The position numbers and the translations under genes were made by a program. Of a stretch of 64,000 nt of DNA, positions 1 to 8,273 are shown piece after piece. How positions within the stretch are numbered: the stretch's first letter is position 1; every line of letters begins with the position of its first letter. The stretch covers positions 113,313 through 177,312 of the forward strand of contig JAQTZB010000008.1 in the NCBI GenBank assembly GCA_028688015.1, given 5' to 3'. The notes beneath the pieces were generated by a model. It saw nothing but the letters and a program-made list of their open reading frames with translations, was not told the origin of the DNA and made no database searches. Source of the DNA: Elusimicrobiales bacterium (GTDB lineage: Bacteria; Elusimicrobiota; Elusimicrobia; Elusimicrobiales; UBA9959).

Positions 1-804
1 GGCCGTACTCATGGAGGGCAGCAGGGTCAGCGGCAGCAGCACCTTGCGGTAGTCGTAGCCGGCGCCCGGCTCGGTTTCCTCGGAGCCCACCATGTACTTG
101 GCGGCCCCGCGCACCTCGTAGGCCACCTCGGCCATCTGCATCAGGCAGGCGTCGGAGGCCAGCAGGTCCACGCCGCCGGCGTCCGCTATAGAGCGGCGCA
201 GCTGAGGGGTGTCGATATTGTTGCCGGTCTCGTCGTCGTAAGAGATACCCTTGCCCTCGTACGGGGCGGGGTTGCCGCGCAGCCAGCCGCTGCCGTGGTT
301 CCACACCACCAGGGCATAGCGGTTGGCGGGATAGCGCTGCTTGGCCCAGGCCACGAACTTGCGCAGTTCGTCGGCGTCGCCCATGTTGACCGAGCCCATG
401 TTCTCCACCACGCGGGACGTGATCCGGCGCGTGTCGGAGTCGCGGGTGACGTAGTAGCGGCGCACGCCGGTCCAGTCCCCGTCCGAGGCGTCGTAGCCGG
501 CCATGCGGCCCATCTCCACCACCACGCTGACCTGGTCGGTGGAGCCCACGCGCTCCATCTCGTTAAAATCCTGCATACCGAAGCGCTCCAGGTCGTTCTT
601 GGCGTTCAGGAAGACCATCACGGTCCATTCCTTGCGCGCGGCGGGAGCGGCGGAGCGGTCGGCCACCGGCTCGGGCGCCGGCACCGCGGCGGGGGCGGGG
701 CCGGAGACGCCGGCGGCGCCCAGCCTGTCCAGGGCGGAATCTTCGGCGGCGCAGTAAGAGAAGGGCAGGGTCAGCAGGGTTAAAGAGATTAAGAGCTTGT
801 TCAT
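1..804 (-). CDS. Clostripain-family (C11) cysteine protease, C-terminus cut by window edge
   Basis: The first 268 codons are present; the 3' end lies outside the window. An N-terminal hydrophobic signal (about residues 1-20) predicts export. Residues 60-268 match the peptidase C11 (clostripain) fold: the core strand WTVMVFLNA, the catalytic histidine in WNHGSGW (His170) and the catalytic cysteine in SDACLMQMAEV (Cys220). C11 enzymes are secreted, arginine-preferring cysteine proteases; substrate preference here cannot be read. The ATG at 802-804 follows a GGAGA-like ribosome site and a strong promoter at 833-861. It is transcribed alone, away from the RRM gene terminator. Both catalytic residues are seen directly; the family is known from motifs; the biological role is inferred only as extracytoplasmic proteolysis. 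Confidence 0.85.
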   Translation of the reverse strand, partial: MNKLLISLTLLTLPFSYCAAEDSALDRLGAAGVSGPAPAAVPAPEPVADRSAAPAARKEWTVMVFLNAKNDLERFGMQDFNEMERVGSTDQVSVVVEMGRMAGYDASDGDWTGVRRYYVTRDSDTRRITSRVVENMGSVNMGDADELRKFVAWAKQRYPANRYALVVWNHGSGWLRGNPAPYEGKGISYDDETGNNIDTPQLRRSIADAGGVDLLASDACLMQMAEVAYEVRGAAKYMVGSEETEPGAGYDYRKVLLPLTLLPSMSTA

Positions 805-832
805 ATAGTTCTCCGTATAGTTTCCTGAGAAT

Positions 833-861
833 AGTATAAACAGAAGCCCTTGACATGTCAA
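833..861 (-). promoter_or_regulatory. Sigma70-type promoter of the C11 protease gene
   Basis: On the minus strand TTGACA (856-861) and TATACT (833-838) are separated by exactly 17 bases, close to the sigma70 consensus. Transcription would start near 826, giving a leader of about 22 bases before the ATG at 804. The -35 box sits inside a perfect palindrome (847-864), so a repressor could block it. Confidence 0.75.
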
Positions 862-864
862 GGG
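847..864. promoter_or_regulatory. 18-bp perfect palindrome over the -35 box (possible operator)
   Basis: CCCTTGACATGTCAAGGG reads the same on both strands and contains TTGACA on each strand. It overlaps the -35 element of the C11 protease promoter. A dimeric regulator site is the natural reading, but symmetry of the -35 box alone could be chance extended by a few bases. Confidence 0.45.
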
Positions 865-899
865 CCGCCCGGCTCCCCCCGCGGCCGGGGCAAACAAAA

Positions 900-921
900 A
901 CGCCCCGGTTGCCCGGGGCGT
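900..921 (-). terminator. Rho-independent terminator of the RRM gene
   Basis: A GC-rich hairpin (ACGCCCCG / CGGGGCGT arms) is followed on the minus strand by TTTTTGTTT. It lies 25 bases after the RRM stop codon. Confidence 0.8.
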
Positions 922-945
922 TTAAGACCGTTAAAGGATCTTAGT

Positions 946-1287
946 TTACCACTTGTCGCCGTAGCCGCCGCGGCCACCGTCGCGGCCGCCGCGGCCGCCG
1001 TCACGACCGCCGCCGAAACCGCCGGTGCGGGGGCGGGCTTCCATCGGGCGAGCCTCGTTGATGGTCAGCTTGCGGCCGCCGTACTCGGAGCCGTTCAGCT
1101 TTTCCATGGCAGCCATGGCTTCCTCGTCGTTCGGCATCTCAACGAAGCCGAAGCCGCGGGACTGGCCGCTGTACTTGTCGGTGATCAGCTTGGCGCTGGT
1201 GACCTGGCCGTAGGTCGCGAAAAGGGTGTTCATTTCCTCTTCGGTGGTTTTGAAGGGCAGACCGCCCACGTATATTCTCTTGCTCAT
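946..1287 (-). CDS. RRM-domain RNA-binding protein with Gly/Arg-rich tail
   Basis: 113 residues. One RNA recognition motif spans residues 3-80, with RNP2 as IYVGGL and RNP1 as RGFGFVEM. The C-terminal 30 residues are a GGR/GGRD repeat like that of cyanobacterial Rbp and other bacterial glycine-rich RRM proteins. Such proteins bind single-stranded RNA and are often cold-induced; that role is inferred by family. The ATG at 1285-1287 is preceded by AGGAGG at ideal spacing. A promoter at 1406-1434 gives a leader of about 110 bases, compatible with post-transcriptional control. It is monocistronic and ends in its own terminator. Confidence 0.93.
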   Translation of the reverse strand: MSKRIYVGGLPFKTTEEEMNTLFATYGQVTSAKLITDKYSGQSRGFGFVEMPNDEEAMAAMEKLNGSEYGGRKLTINEARPMEARPRTGGFGGGRDGGRGGRDGGRGGYGDKW

Positions 1288-1405
1288 TGTACTATCCTCC
1301 TAGCTATCTTTACCTGATCTCAACTCTCTCTGCGCTTTCCTTACTCTACTGCTAGCAGGATAGGCTTCGAAAAATCTTGAGTTCTCGGTTTGCAACTACC
1401 CCATT

Positions 1406-1434
1406 ATTATGCCATTTTGCCGCGGACAGGTCAA
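1406..1434 (-). promoter_or_regulatory. Sigma70-type promoter of the RRM gene, long 5' leader
   Basis: Minus-strand TTGACC (1429-1434) and CATAAT (1406-1411) have a 17-base spacer. The predicted start near 1399 leaves a leader of about 110 bases ending in AGGAGG. Long leaders are typical of cold-shock RNA-binding protein genes. Confidence 0.65.
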
Positions 1435-1457
1435 GCCGGGGCGGCGCGGGCGAAGGC

Positions 1458-2216
1458 TCAGCGGGGACCCGACTTCTGCATGAAAAGACGCGTCTTCACG
1501 ATATTTTCCAGCACGCCCAGGTCGGGCGGCTTGCAGAGATAATCGAAAGCCCCCTTCTGCAGGCAGTCTTTCGCTATCGCTTCGTCGTCATTGCCGCTTA
1601 TCATCATTATCCCCGTCCCGGGCAGGGCGGCCGACAGGACCTCCAGCACCTCGATACCGTCCTTGCCCGGCATGAAGATATCCAGCAGCACGATGTCCGG
1701 TTTCTCCGACAGCCCGAGGCGCACGGCCTGCGTGCCGTCCGCAGCGGTGAAGACCTGGTAGCCCGGCTGCGAGAAACACCGCCGCAGGACGTCCAGCATG
1801 GCCAGGTCGTCCTCGGCGATGAGTATTTTCGCAGGGCGCTCCTTCTCCGGGGCGGCCGGCTTCCCCAACAGCCCGGAGATGACTTCCAGAACCCGGGACA
1901 AGCCCTCCCCTTTGGAAACAAAGGCGGCCGCGCCGTTGCGCAGGTAGATCTCCGCCTCCTCCTGCGCGTCGAAGCCGGTCAGGATCATTATCGGGGTGTG
2001 CCTGGAAACCTTGCGCATCTCGTCGAATACGCCGGAACCGGTGAGGCCCGGCAGCGCGCGGTCCAGCACCACCAGGTCGGGCGCCTCCCGCTTGTACAGC
2101 TGCAGGCCGTTAAGCCCGTCCGAGGCGGCAACCACCGTGTGGCCGTCGCGCATCAAAAAAACGGTGAGCGCGTCCCGCACCACTGCGTCGTCATCGATAA
2201 TGAGTATTTTGGCCAT
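1458..2216 (-). CDS. Double receiver-domain response regulator (REC-REC)
   Basis: 252 residues made of two receiver domains and nothing else. REC1 (about 2-115) has the acidic cluster DDD at 8-10, phospho-acceptor Asp52 (VVLDRALPG) and Lys102. REC2 (about 129-245) has EDD at 135-137, Asp179 (LLDIFMPG) and Lys229. Both look phosphorylatable. There is no DNA-binding or enzymatic output, so it can only pass on or sink phosphoryl groups or bind a partner. It is the last gene of a six-gene minus-strand phosphorelay operon, 38 bases after the hybrid kinase. Confidence 0.9.
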   Translation of the reverse strand: MAKILIIDDDAVVRDALTVFLMRDGHTVVAASDGLNGLQLYKREAPDLVVLDRALPGLTGSGVFDEMRKVSRHTPIMILTGFDAQEEAEIYLRNGAAAFVSKGEGLSRVLEVISGLLGKPAAPEKERPAKILIAEDDLAMLDVLRRCFSQPGYQVFTAADGTQAVRLGLSEKPDIVLLDIFMPGKDGIEVLEVLSAALPGTGIMMISGNDDEAIAKDCLQKGAFDYLCKPPDLGVLENIVKTRLFMQKSGPR

Positions 2217-2254
2217 ATTTATCGCTACTATAATACATAAAACCGCGCCCGCGG

Positions 2255-3784
2255 TCAGCCGCCGCCCCCGAGAAGTTTTCCCAGCGCGTCCATGGAATAG
2301 GGCTTATGGAGGAACGGGTAGCGCCCGGCGTAGATGAAGGCCAGCGTGTCGTCATCATTCAGGGCGCCGCTGGCGAAGATAAGCCGGACTCCGGGGTCCA
2401 GGGCCAGAAGGCGGCGCGCCAGGTCCACGCCGTTGCCGTCGGGCAGTTTTAGGTCGCTGAAGACGGCGGCATAAGCGCCCGGGCGGTCGAAAAGGGCCAG
2501 CGCGGCGGCGATAGTGCCAGCCGCGGAGACCGTATATCCCTCCGAAGACAGGGCCTTTATGGCGATGTTCCGCAGGTCTTCGTCATCCTCTACCACCAGC
2601 ACACGGCCGCGGGGCGCCCGCGGGGGCACTGCCGCCGGCGGCTCCTGCCCGGGGCCGCCCCCCTCCGCCCCGGGAACTGCCGCGGCCGCCGCGGGCAGGT
2701 AAAGGGAGACCTCGGACCCGGCTCCGCGGGCCGTTTTCACCTCAAGCCAGCCGTTATGCTGCCTGGCTATGCCGTAGGCCTGCGCCAGCCCCAGTCCCGT
2801 TCCCTGTCCTTTTTCCCTGGTGGTAAAGAACGGCTCGAAGAGGCGCTCTACAGTTTCAGGGGACATGCCCTCGCCGGAATCTGCCACCGAAAAGCGCACG
2901 AACCGGCCGCCGGCTGCGGCCGGGTCCGGCGAGAGCACCTCGCCGGCGCGCAGCTCGCACGAGACGGCGGAGAATTTGACCAGGCCTCCGGCCGGCATGG
3001 CTTCCGCTGCGTTGGAGATCAGCTGGAGGAGCAGGAACTCCAACTGCCCCTGCGCGGCGAGCACTTCGGGCAGGCTGCCAGGCACGTCCGCCTCCATGCG
3101 CAGCCCGGCCGGCAGTTTCTGCATCAGCGGCGCCAGCAGGGCCTCCGGGCGCAGCGGCACCCGGCCCGCCTGCTGCTTCCGGCCAAAGGCCAGCAGGGCC
3201 TTATTCAGCGCCGCGCCCCGCTGCACGGCTTTGCGTATTTCGTTGAGGTCGCTCCAGAGCTGGTCGGTCTCGCTGAGCTTTCTGAGGCTGAGCGCCGCAT
3301 ACCCCTCGATAGCTCCCAACAAATTGTTCATGTCGTGCGCCATCGCCCGGGCCATCCGGCCCAGCGCATCCAGCCTGGCTGCCTTGGCCAGGCGGTCCGC
3401 GGCGGCGGCCCGCGCCAGGGTCGCGGCCCGTTTGGCCAGCGCCGAATCCATGACCTTCGGCAGCCTGAGCAGGCTGGCTTCGGTCAAGCAATAGTCGGCG
3501 CCCTGCGACATCAGCTCCACGGCGGCGTCCCCGATGGTGCGGCAGATGATTATGACCGGCACGCCGGGGGCGTGCAGGTCCCGGGCGCGCAGCAGCTCGG
3601 CGGCCCCCGGGCCGCAGCCGGAAAGCACCAGGTCACAGGCTCCTGAACCCAGCGCGGCGGCCGCGGCGGCCAGGTCGCCTTCGGCCGCGCACCGGAAGTC
3701 GCCCCGCAGCAGTTCTATGGCCCCGCCGGAAACCGCGCACCCGCCGGCCGCCTCCGAGAAGAGAAGTATTTTTCTATCGCCCAT
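2255..3784 (-). CDS. Hybrid histidine kinase with N-terminal degenerate receiver
   Basis: 509 residues. Residues 5-115 have a receiver-like pattern but lack the phospho-acceptor Asp (DLVLSGCG in place of the usual D-x-x-P), the acidic pair and the conserved Lys, so this is a pseudo-receiver. A short coiled linker leads to the dimerisation helix with His150 in MAHDMNN. The HATPase_c domain (about 215-370) shows the N box (LISNAAEA), DSGEGM and GTGLGLA. A complete receiver follows (about 388-509; FSDLKLPDG). No membrane segment, so it is cytoplasmic and probably senses through its N-terminal domain. It starts 13 bases after the upstream giant kinase. Confidence 0.9.
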   Translation of the reverse strand: MGDRKILLFSEAAGGCAVSGGAIELLRGDFRCAAEGDLAAAAAALGSGACDLVLSGCGPGAAELLRARDLHAPGVPVIIICRTIGDAAVELMSQGADYCLTEASLLRLPKVMDSALAKRAATLARAAAADRLAKAARLDALGRMARAMAHDMNNLLGAIEGYAALSLRKLSETDQLWSDLNEIRKAVQRGAALNKALLAFGRKQQAGRVPLRPEALLAPLMQKLPAGLRMEADVPGSLPEVLAAQGQLEFLLLQLISNAAEAMPAGGLVKFSAVSCELRAGEVLSPDPAAAGGRFVRFSVADSGEGMSPETVERLFEPFFTTREKGQGTGLGLAQAYGIARQHNGWLEVKTARGAGSEVSLYLPAAAAAVPGAEGGGPGQEPPAAVPPRAPRGRVLVVEDDEDLRNIAIKALSSEGYTVSAAGTIAAALALFDRPGAYAAVFSDLKLPDGNGVDLARRLLALDPGVRLIFASGALNDDDTLAFIYAGRYPFLHKPYSMDALGKLLGGGG

Positions 3785-3797
3785 AGGTTTTACGCGT

Positions 3798-6700
3798 TTA
3801 TTTTTTCTGCAGCACTTTCGCCAGGACTTTAGCCATTTCCTCGTAACTGTAAGGTTTGGGCAGCACGGCGTCGAAGCCGTAACCCCTGAACTCCGCCATG
3901 ACAGGCTCTTCGGAGTAACCGCTGGAGACTATTATAACAGCTTTGGGAGCGGCGAGCCGCAGTTTTTCCCCCGCCTCCTTGCCCCCCATTCCTCCAGGGA
4001 TGGTGAGGTCCATGATCACGGCGTCGAAGGGCCGCCCGGCGGCCGCCTCCTCCGCGTACCTGCGCAGGGTCTCCTTGCCGTCCGCGGTCAGCTCGCAGTC
4101 GTAGCCCAACTCCCGCAGCAGGCGGGCCGCCGCCTTCTGCACTATCTCCTCGTCCTCCAGCAAGAGTATCCTGCCGTGCCCCTTTGCCACTTCTTCGTCT
4201 TTCTGCGAGGCTCCCTTCAGGCAGCACCCTGTGGCCGGCAGGAAGATTTCGAATTCACTGCCTTTGCCGGACTCCGAGCGCACCAGCACCTTCCCTCCGT
4301 GGTTGGCCACCACCGACCAGGTCATGGCCAGACCCAGGCCATGCCCCTGCGCCTTGGTGGTGAAATAAGGCTCGAACAGGCGCGGCAGATAGCCGGCCGG
4401 GATGCCGATGCCGGTGTCCGAGACGGCTATGCGCACGTATTTTCCAGCGGGCAGGCCCGTAACCTGCTCCTCCGAGAGCTCTTTATTCTCAGCTTTCAGG
4501 CGCAGCGTACCCCCCGCCGGCATGGCCTGCAGACCGTTGACCAGCAGGTTGTTCACCGCCTGTTTCAGCTGGTTCTCGTCGGCCTCGACGCTCCAAAGCA
4601 GGTCGGAAATATCCGGTTCGCAGGCGCATTTGGCGCCCCGGGTGGCCAGGCTGAAGATCTCCAGCAGCGCTTTTCCCAGGCAGGTCTCCTTTTTCACCGG
4701 CTTGCCGCCCCTGGAGAAAGCCAGCAGCTGCGCCGTAAGGCCTTGCGCGTTGCGGGCGGCTTCCAGGACGTCGCGGATGATCTCCTTGCCGGCGGGGTCG
4801 GCCGCTCTGCCGGCCAGCAGCGAGAGGTTGGCCATGATGCCGGTGAGCATGTTGTTGAAGTCGTGCGCTATGCCGCCCGCCAGCGCGCCGAGGGACTCCA
4901 CGCGCTGGGCGTCTCCCAGGTCGCGCATCATGCGCTCGGCTTTCTTCCGGCCGGAGATATCGGTGAAGAAGACCACCGCGCAGTCCTCCCCGGCGAAATT
5001 TATGGGCGCCCCGGAAATTTCAAGGTCCAGGCTAACGCCATCCAGGGCGATCACCTCTATCTCCACCGGCGGCGTATTCTGTCCTTCCTTATCCATAAGG
5101 CGCATCAGCTCCAGCAGGTTCGCGTGGTATTTCTCCGGCACCCGTTCCAAAATATCGCGCCCGAGCAGCTGCTCCGTCCGCTCCGCTCTCATCTGGGCCA
5201 GCCCGCCGCGGTTGATATAGCGGATCTCCCGGCCGCGCCGCACCACTATCCCTTCCGGCACGGCGTCCACCAGCGCCTTGAACCTGGCCTCCCCGGCGGC
5301 CAGCGCTTCGCGCGTCTCTCCGCGCTCAACCATCTTCCAGACGGAATCCATCAGCAGGGTCAGTTGGCGCAGGTCCCTGTCGTCATAAGCGCCCTGCTTA
5401 TTGGCTACGCCCACCACTGCTACTATGTTGTCCCCGGAAAACACGGGTACCGACATGAAGTTCTCCAGCTTGGCGTGGCCGGCCGGTAGTCCTTTTTTCA
5501 GCTGGCTGTAGACGGCATAGTCGTTGAGGATCAGCGGCTTACGCTGGCGCACCACTTCCCCCCAGATGCCGGAGTTTTCCAACTTGTAGGTGGCCTGCGG
5601 GTCGGCCACCGCGCATTCCCGCGTGACCTCTTTGGACCAGGTGTCCAAGGTAAATTGCTTCGTTTTCTCGCTGTAGTGGTAGATATAGCCCAGGCGGCTG
5701 CCGGTCAGCAGGATGGTTTCCGAGAGGGCGTAATCCAGCAGGTCCTGCGTGTCCCGGGGCTGATAGGCGTTGATGCGGGCCAGCCCCTCCAGGCGGGCCT
5801 CGTTGCGCCGGGCCTGCTCCTCGGCCAGCTTGCGCTCGGTGATGTCGGTGGAGATGCCGCAGACGGCGTAGACGCCCCCGGCCTTGTCGCGCAGCGGGAA
5901 CTTGGACGAATAATAATACCGCAGCCCGCCCGGCGAGGGCGCCGTCTCCTCGAAATAGCCAGGAACCCCGCTTTCCCAGATTTTCAGGTCGTTGGCGAAA
6001 TGCTGACCCGCCACTTCCGGCGGCATGAAGTCTGAACGTGTTTTCCCCAGCATCTCCTCCGGGCGCACGCCGTACATCCCGGCGAGTTCTTTGTTGGCTA
6101 CCAGGAACCGCCCGTCCCGGTCCAGGGCGTAAATAAAACTGGAGCTGTTATTGAGCACGTCGGAGAACAGGCGGCGCTGCCGCTGCAGTTCGTCGGCCAC
6201 CTTCTTGCGTTCGGTGATGTCGCTCACCACGGCGAGGAAGAGCCGCTCTTCTCCGACTTCCACCACCTGCAGCCGCAATTCCACCGGGTAGGCGCTGCCG
6301 TCCTTGCGGGTATGCGCGCTTTCCAGCACCAGGCCCCGCCGCCGGCCGGCCAGCAGCGGCTCCACTACTTTTTTAAAAGTCTCCTCCGAGTAGTCGCGCT
6401 TGAGGTCCCACGGGGCCAGCGCGTGCAGCTCGTCGGCGGTATAGCCCAGGTTTTTAAAGGCCGCCTGGTTAGCGAAGATGAACCGGAAAGAGCGGCTGTC
6501 GAAGATATAGATCTCGTCGAAGCTGGAGCTCACGGCGTCCATCAGCAGCCGCATCTGTTTGCGTTGCTCGCGCGTTTCCGTGATATCGGTGAACACGCAA
6601 TGCGTCTGCCGGAAGCTGCCGTCGGCGTTCCTGGCCACCCTGCCGCTGAAGTTGAGCCAGCGGCGCGCGCCGTCCGGCCTGGCTATCTCCACCTCCACGT

Positions 6701-8270
6701 CCCACATTTCACCGCCCCGCTTGAATTCGGAGAAACAGTCCGGGAACTTGCCCGCGCTTTCCTGCGCCAGGTAGTCGCGCAGGTTATGGCCCAAGACCTC
6801 ACTCCGCGCGCGCCCTAACACCCTGCACCAGGTGTCGTTCACGGCCAGCAGGCGGCCTTCCGCGTCCATGGACAGGTAGCCGACCGGCGTCTTCTCAAAG
6901 AGTTCCTGGAAGCGGGCCTCGGATTCCTTCAGGCCGGTGATGTCGGTCCAGGAGCCGGTCACGCCGCTTCCGCCCGGGGTCACCTTCAACTGAGAATGCA
7001 CCCAGAAATAGGCCCCGTCCTTTCGCCTGAACCGGAAGTCCTGCGTCAGCGACTCCCGGGCAAGGATATCCTTCTGGGCCGCCACGGTCTTTTCCCTGTC
7101 CTCCGGGTGGATATTGGACGCCCACCAGTCCGGCCGGGTGAATTCCTCTGGGGAATACCCGGTCAGGGCGGCCACGTTGCCGCTAACCCACTCCGTGATG
7201 AGGGCGTTGCCCCGCGCCCAATCCCCGGCGTCGGCGCCGCCCCTGGGCTTCAGCGAGAACAGTATCACCGGGTTCACGTCCATCACGTGCGCCAGCTGCC
7301 GGGCCGTGCGGTCCAGGTCGGCGCGGGCCAGGGCGCGCGACCTCTCCGCGCTTATGGCCTCCAGCGCCAGCGAGAGATTAGCCTTTATCTCTTCGAGCAT
7401 GCGCACTTCGTCCGGGGTAAAGAAGTCCGGCTCTGAAGAGTAGAGAGACAGCACCGCCTGCAGGTTACCGTTGCACGACAGGGGAATGGCCGCCGAGGAA
7501 CGATAGCCGTGCGCCAGGGCTTTCTCGCGCCACGGGGCCATGGCCGGGTTCGAGTCGATATCGGCGCAGGTACGGATCTGCCCGCTGACGGCGGCGCGGC
7601 CGGTGGGTCCCTGGCCGGACGGAGCGTTTTCGGCCAGCAGCAGCTTAATGCCGTCGAGATAACCGTCCTCGCTGCCGGCGCTGCAGAACGGCACTATGCG
7701 CCCCAGTTCGGCGTCCGGCAGGCCTATCCAGGCCATGCGCAGTTCCCCGGCGGTTACCGCGACCTCGCAGATCTTGCGGTAGAGGGCTTTTTCGTCTTTA
7801 GTGTAGGCGGCCGCGAGGTTGACCTGCGAGAGGAAGGTGTAGAGGTGCAGGTTCTTGGCGGTGCTGACGCGGGAGGCTTCCAGGTCGCGCAGCAGCGCGG
7901 CTTTTTCCAGGGCCTTTTTAACTGCCGGCAGCAGCGAGTCCAGGAAATCTGCGTTCTTAATTATGTAGTCGCAGGCTCCGGCCTTCATGGCCGCCACGGC
8001 CACCGCCTCGTCGCCGCGCCCTGTGGCCACTATGAACGGCGGTACGGGGCGCCCGGCTTCCTTCAGCCGCCGCAGCAGGTCCAGGGCCGTGCCGCCAGGC
8101 AGCGAATAATCGGCCAGCAGCAGGTCCCATCCCCCGGCCGCCGACGCAGCCAACGCCTCGGCTATGCCCTGCACGCAGGTCACCTGCAGCCCCAGCGGCG
8201 CCAGGCGCTGTTTTTCCAGTTCGCGGAGGCCGAGGTCGTCCTCGATTATCAGAATGCCGCTGGTAGTCAT
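3798..8270 (-). CDS. Giant cytoplasmic hybrid kinase: REC-GAF-PAS4-GAF-PAS-HisKA-HATPase-REC
   Basis: 1490 residues, no transmembrane segment. Order: receiver (5-120, Asp54 in LLADYSLPG); a GAF domain (about 140-310); four PAS/PAC units (about 325-830), each ending in a DIT-x-R/K type PAC end; a second GAF domain (about 835-1000); a fifth PAS; phospho-acceptor His1136 in GGIAHDFNN; HATPase_c with DTGIGI and GHGLGLA; and a C-terminal receiver (about 1366-1485, Asp1421). Signal identity is unknown; stacked GAF/PAS domains suggest integration of several small ligands or redox/light cues. The kinase core is closely similar to that of the neighbouring 1378-residue kinase, suggesting an old duplication. 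It starts 3 bases after that gene. Confidence 0.93.
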   Translation of the reverse strand: MTTSGILIIEDDLGLRELEKQRLAPLGLQVTCVQGIAEALAASAAGGWDLLLADYSLPGGTALDLLRRLKEAGRPVPPFIVATGRGDEAVAVAAMKAGACDYIIKNADFLDSLLPAVKKALEKAALLRDLEASRVSTAKNLHLYTFLSQVNLAAAYTKDEKALYRKICEVAVTAGELRMAWIGLPDAELGRIVPFCSAGSEDGYLDGIKLLLAENAPSGQGPTGRAAVSGQIRTCADIDSNPAMAPWREKALAHGYRSSAAIPLSCNGNLQAVLSLYSSEPDFFTPDEVRMLEEIKANLSLALEAISAERSRALARADLDRTARQLAHVMDVNPVILFSLKPRGGADAGDWARGNALITEWVSGNVAALTGYSPEEFTRPDWWASNIHPEDREKTVAAQKDILARESLTQDFRFRRKDGAYFWVHSQLKVTPGGSGVTGSWTDITGLKESEARFQELFEKTPVGYLSMDAEGRLLAVNDTWCRVLGRARSEVLGHNLRDYLAQESAGKFPDCFSEFKRGGEMWDVEVEIARPDGARRWLNFSGRVARNADGSFRQTHCVFTDITETREQRKQMRLLMDAVSSSFDEIYIFDSRSFRFIFANQAAFKNLGYTADELHALAPWDLKRDYSEETFKKVVEPLLAGRRRGLVLESAHTRKDGSAYPVELRLQVVEVGEERLFLAVVSDITERKKVADELQRQRRLFSDVLNNSSSFIYALDRDGRFLVANKELAGMYGVRPEEMLGKTRSDFMPPEVAGQHFANDLKIWESGVPGYFEETAPSPGGLRYYYSSKFPLRDKAGGVYAVCGISTDITERKLAEEQARRNEARLEGLARINAYQPRDTQDLLDYALSETILLTGSRLGYIYHYSEKTKQFTLDTWSKEVTRECAVADPQATYKLENSGIWGEVVRQRKPLILNDYAVYSQLKKGLPAGHAKLENFMSVPVFSGDNIVAVVGVANKQGAYDDRDLRQLTLLMDSVWKMVERGETREALAAGEARFKALVDAVPEGIVVRRGREIRYINRGGLAQMRAERTEQLLGRDILERVPEKYHANLLELMRLMDKEGQNTPPVEIEVIALDGVSLDLEISGAPINFAGEDCAVVFFTDISGRKKAERMMRDLGDAQRVESLGALAGGIAHDFNNMLTGIMANLSLLAGRAADPAGKEIIRDVLEAARNAQGLTAQLLAFSRGGKPVKKETCLGKALLEIFSLATRGAKCACEPDISDLLWSVEADENQLKQAVNNLLVNGLQAMPAGGTLRLKAENKELSEEQVTGLPAGKYVRIAVSDTGIGIPAGYLPRLFEPYFTTKAQGHGLGLAMTWSVVANHGGKVLVRSESGKGSEFEIFLPATGCCLKGASQKDEEVAKGHGRILLLEDEEIVQKAAARLLRELGYDCELTADGKETLRRYAEEAAAGRPFDAVIMDLTIPGGMGGKEAGEKLRLAAPKAVIIVSSGYSEEPVMAEFRGYGFDAVLPKPYSYEEMAKVLAKVLQKK

Positions 8271-8273
8271 TAG

